From contig CM082587.2 of NCBI GenBank assembly GCA_040954595.2, positions 7,440,001-7,504,000 on the forward strand: 64,000 nucleotides of DNA. Direction: 5' to 3'. The position numbers and the translations under genes were made by a program. The notes beneath the pieces were generated by a model. The model did no database searches. It saw nothing but the letters and a program-made list of their open reading frames with translations, and had not been told where the DNA came from. This stretch comes from Balanoglossus misakiensis (taxonomy: Eukaryota > Hemichordata). The number at the start of each line of letters is the position of its first letter. Positions within the stretch are counted from its first letter, which is position 1. This document shows positions 61,590 to 64,000 of the stretch, in pieces.

Positions 61590-62373
61590 ATGAAGAAAAC
61601 GAAGTTTGCACGTTTCCTCATACTTCTCCTGATAGCGCTCATCGCATCATTGATAAGCGTCAAAACGTTTTGTAATTCAGGGAACCCTTTGTCGTCGTCG
61701 GAGTCAGTATTCGTAGAAATTACGACCGGTCGGATGTCTCCTGTCGAACATAGCGCAAGGACCAACTTACAGGTTATTATTCACGCGAGAATGCGCACTG
61801 GGTCCAAGAATCATACTGTAACGAAGGCTATACGCCTTAACAACGTTGTGTTTGTTGCTCCAATGCTTCGAAAGGGCAATGTCAAAGTTATACACTTAGT
61901 TCGTGATCCACGCGGAATGACTCCTTCAAGAACCATTTTAAAGACCAAATACCAACAAAATAACGCGCTACGACACATGATTAATGATTATTGTATTTGG
62001 TTGGATACCAATTTTGTTAGCGCAGCGATCTCTGATCATTGGTTCAAAGACAATTATTTCTTGATCCGGTATGAAGACCTTTCTGATCGACCTGAGGAGT
62101 TCGTTCCAAAATTATACGACTTTGTTGGGCTTCCCGTGCACCCGATAATACAGAAAAAAAATACTACAGCCCGAGAAGAAATTCGGCAATGGAGAAAAAT
62201 GGAGAACAAAGTTGAGTTACGAAGAAGTAAAGATGATTCAAGACATTTGCCCCGCAAGAGTTCTACAGAGATTCGGCTACGTGGCGATACACAGCGAGGA
62301 AGAATTAACAAATCTAAATACCAGCGTAGTTCTTCCGGTTTCAGCATTAGAAGACATGACTACTCTTATTTAA
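61590..62373 (+). pseudogene. Carbohydrate sulfotransferase copy 3, pseudogene
   Basis: The ATG, membrane anchor and VIIHARMRTGS are kept. The frame then jumps directly to the equivalent of HIVTK, removing about 100 codons, including the end of the phosphosulfate loop and the YEPG segment. HLVRDPRGMTPSR and IRYEDLSDRPEEF remain. An A8 run at 62154-62161 (A7 in the intact gene) then shifts the frame. The reading frame continues out of register to a stop at 62393, while the original frame would have ended at TAA 62371-62373. Loss of the loop alone should abolish PAPS binding. Confidence 0.87.
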
Positions 62374-62443
62374 TGACGTTGATATCGTCGTAAAATTAGA
62401 AGACATGACTACTCTAATTTAATGACGTTGATATCGTCGTAAA
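62346..62443. repeat. 49-bp tandem duplication at pseudogene 3' end
   Basis: ATTAGAAGACATGACTACTC at 62346 restarts at 62395, one base different over 49. It spans the ancestral stop codon. Confidence 0.9.
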
Positions 62444-62984
62444 CAATTTTAATGGAACGATGCCAAAGAACTTTTGTTTCAAAATCACGCATCCCTTTTA
62501 GCTCACGTGTGTACACATAATGAATGTACCGAATTTATTGAAACATGCTATAAATGATGATACGACAGGGATCTGACTGCATTGTGAGACATTTAACTGT
62601 GTCATGTTAATTATGGATAATTTGAATATTTTACTAATATCTGAATCCCGAGTTCCTGCACCAAATGTAATTCAAATAGTCAGACAAACTGTTTCTACAT
62701 CATCAATTATACTGTTTTTAAAACACTCTACCAGTTTTTAATCAATACAATGCAAATTTACATATTTAATGACTGTTCTGAACAGTGCTCTATTTCCGAA
62801 AAAAAATGCACCAAATGTGTTGAAACTTGCTTCAGTTATTGATCTGACGCAGATTGAAGTCACCCATTTATCTTCAAAATTTATCGGCGTGGGTCGATCA
62901 GGTTCCTCTTTGTTATAAACAAATTGGTGATGTATTCATTAATCCAACTGATTTATTCCCAATCTTGATATGGATGTCACACTC
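62444..62984. other. Intergenic, no recognisable feature
   Basis: AT-rich with no supported exon. Confidence 0.4.
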
Positions 62985-64000
62985 GATTTTGCTCCTACTT
63001 CATGTATATCAGCACACATTATTCACGTCAACTTTGCAAATCAGTCTCGCATGCCCTAGTGGGAGACGGGCAACCTTCGTAGAAAGTTAGATAAATCTCC
63101 AACCGAGAAATTCACATATGAAAGTTTCATTAAATCTCACTTCGATTACTACAACAACTTTCCGGTCTCTGCACTTTTGAAATTCATAAGCGGCAAACAA
63201 TTCCAAATTCAGCAGCTCCACCTGTCACCGGAATGAAACACGTGACCACATGTTATAACTCTATATCTCGCTGTTCGCGACGTTCACTGGTTCTCCGTTC
63301 AGCAGCGAATGCAAATTAAAAGTTGTGTGCATTAAATTTTAAATTCTAAGTGGGTTTGCACCACCTTATTTTGATGAACATGTGACTAGACGCACCACTG
63401 TTCACACCTAGCGCTTATACCACAAGGATTTATTCAGGGAACGTTTAGTAATAATTACTGTATATGATATAAACTGAATAAGTTTGTTGTCTGTCAACTC
63501 TTCTGTCTTTCTCTTACTGATACGATTCTAACCGGAACACTGAGGCTACTCTACACATTGGCACAGTATAATTATACGCATGATAAAATGCGCCCTCTTT
63601 TGGTGAACTGTTCCTACCGCCTGACCTCCTACCCTTGTGTTGATGTGTTGAATGTGTTCATTCATGTTTTTAATTTAACACTCAATGCACGTTCACACGT
63701 TTCCCCATATAAAAGCCATAGAGTACAAAACATGCACATATATTAATCTCGTGGGCCTGTTTATTTGGTACTCTAAGCCACGGTAACTCCTGTTCGATGA
63801 ATAAGTCAAAAAGAGAAGATGGCTGTCATTGCCTCATGGGAAAAAGCACAGCTGACAGCCTCCACTACTGAAACATTATAAATATTTATTCAACAGGACT
63901 ATGGTAAATAATAAAGTGAAAATTAACTCTGGGTTATCGTTTATTTTAAAGGCATCGTCACAATGGTACTTTTAATTCACACTGGAAAATTGTCATGTAG
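62985..64000 (-). repeat. Interspersed repeat, modular family (longest copy, cut by window edge)
   Basis: 62985-63482 is the complement of 35868-36377. 63650-64000 is the complement of 21240-21560. It joins modules found separately elsewhere, so this may be closest to the full element. It runs off the right edge. Confidence 0.75.

Noticed and set aside
1-64000. CRISPR arrays, bacterial operons, rRNA or tRNA genes
   Set aside because: No regularly spaced short repeats with unique spacers, no polycistronic layout and no RNA gene folds; the intron structure is eukaryotic.

Overview
The window is animal nuclear DNA. Its genes are split into exons with GT-AG introns (one GC-AG), coding is sparse, and microsatellites, fold-back elements and old interspersed repeats are everywhere. 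The families present are a CYP2-clan microsomal P450, Golgi carbohydrate sulfotransferases, O-fucosyltransferase-like enzymes, a WSCD-type sulfotransferase exon and a membrane-anchored SGNH hydrolase. Together they suggest a marine invertebrate, most likely a non-vertebrate deuterostome (hemichordate, cephalochordate or echinoderm). The species cannot be fixed from sequence alone. Exon borders were read by eye from splice signals, reading phase and paralogue comparison.

Layout. 1-3 kb: the first four coding exons of a 2-oxoglutarate/Fe(II) dioxygenase (minus strand, running off the left edge), with a small LTR retrotransposon carrying a tRNA-Leu primer site in its third intron. 3.4-20 kb: two tandem copies of an 8.1-8.5 kb block, each holding a nine-exon P450 gene on the minus strand. 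The left copy (4100-10311) reads open for 509 residues. The right copy (12624-18030) is a pseudogene with an in-frame stop and a lost splice donor in exon 4. 20-28 kb: repeats and a transposase fragment. 28.2-29.8 kb: a type II membrane SGNH/GDSL-like hydrolase whose start codon must lie in an upstream exon. 30-38 kb: an isolated WSCD sulfotransferase exon and two exons of an unrecognised gene with a decayed second copy. 37.8-39.1 kb: a 1.2 kb fold-back element with target-site duplications. 39-45 kb: repeats.

44.9-62.4 kb is the most coherent part. Two paralogous five-exon O-fucosyltransferase-like genes lie on the minus strand (44874-47840 and 56726-61015). They interleave with three copies of a single-exon carbohydrate sulfotransferase on the plus strand: one intact (53522-54586) and two broken (about 49806-50135 and 61590-62373). 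The arrangement looks like repeated duplication of a head-to-head fucosyltransferase/sulfotransferase pair. With the SGNH hydrolase and the WSCD exon, 28-62 kb is enriched in enzymes expected to decorate secretory-pathway glycans. That shared role is inferred from families and neighbourhood, not shown.

Both tandem families show the same history: one open copy beside copies killed by nonsense, splice-site, deletion and frameshift changes.
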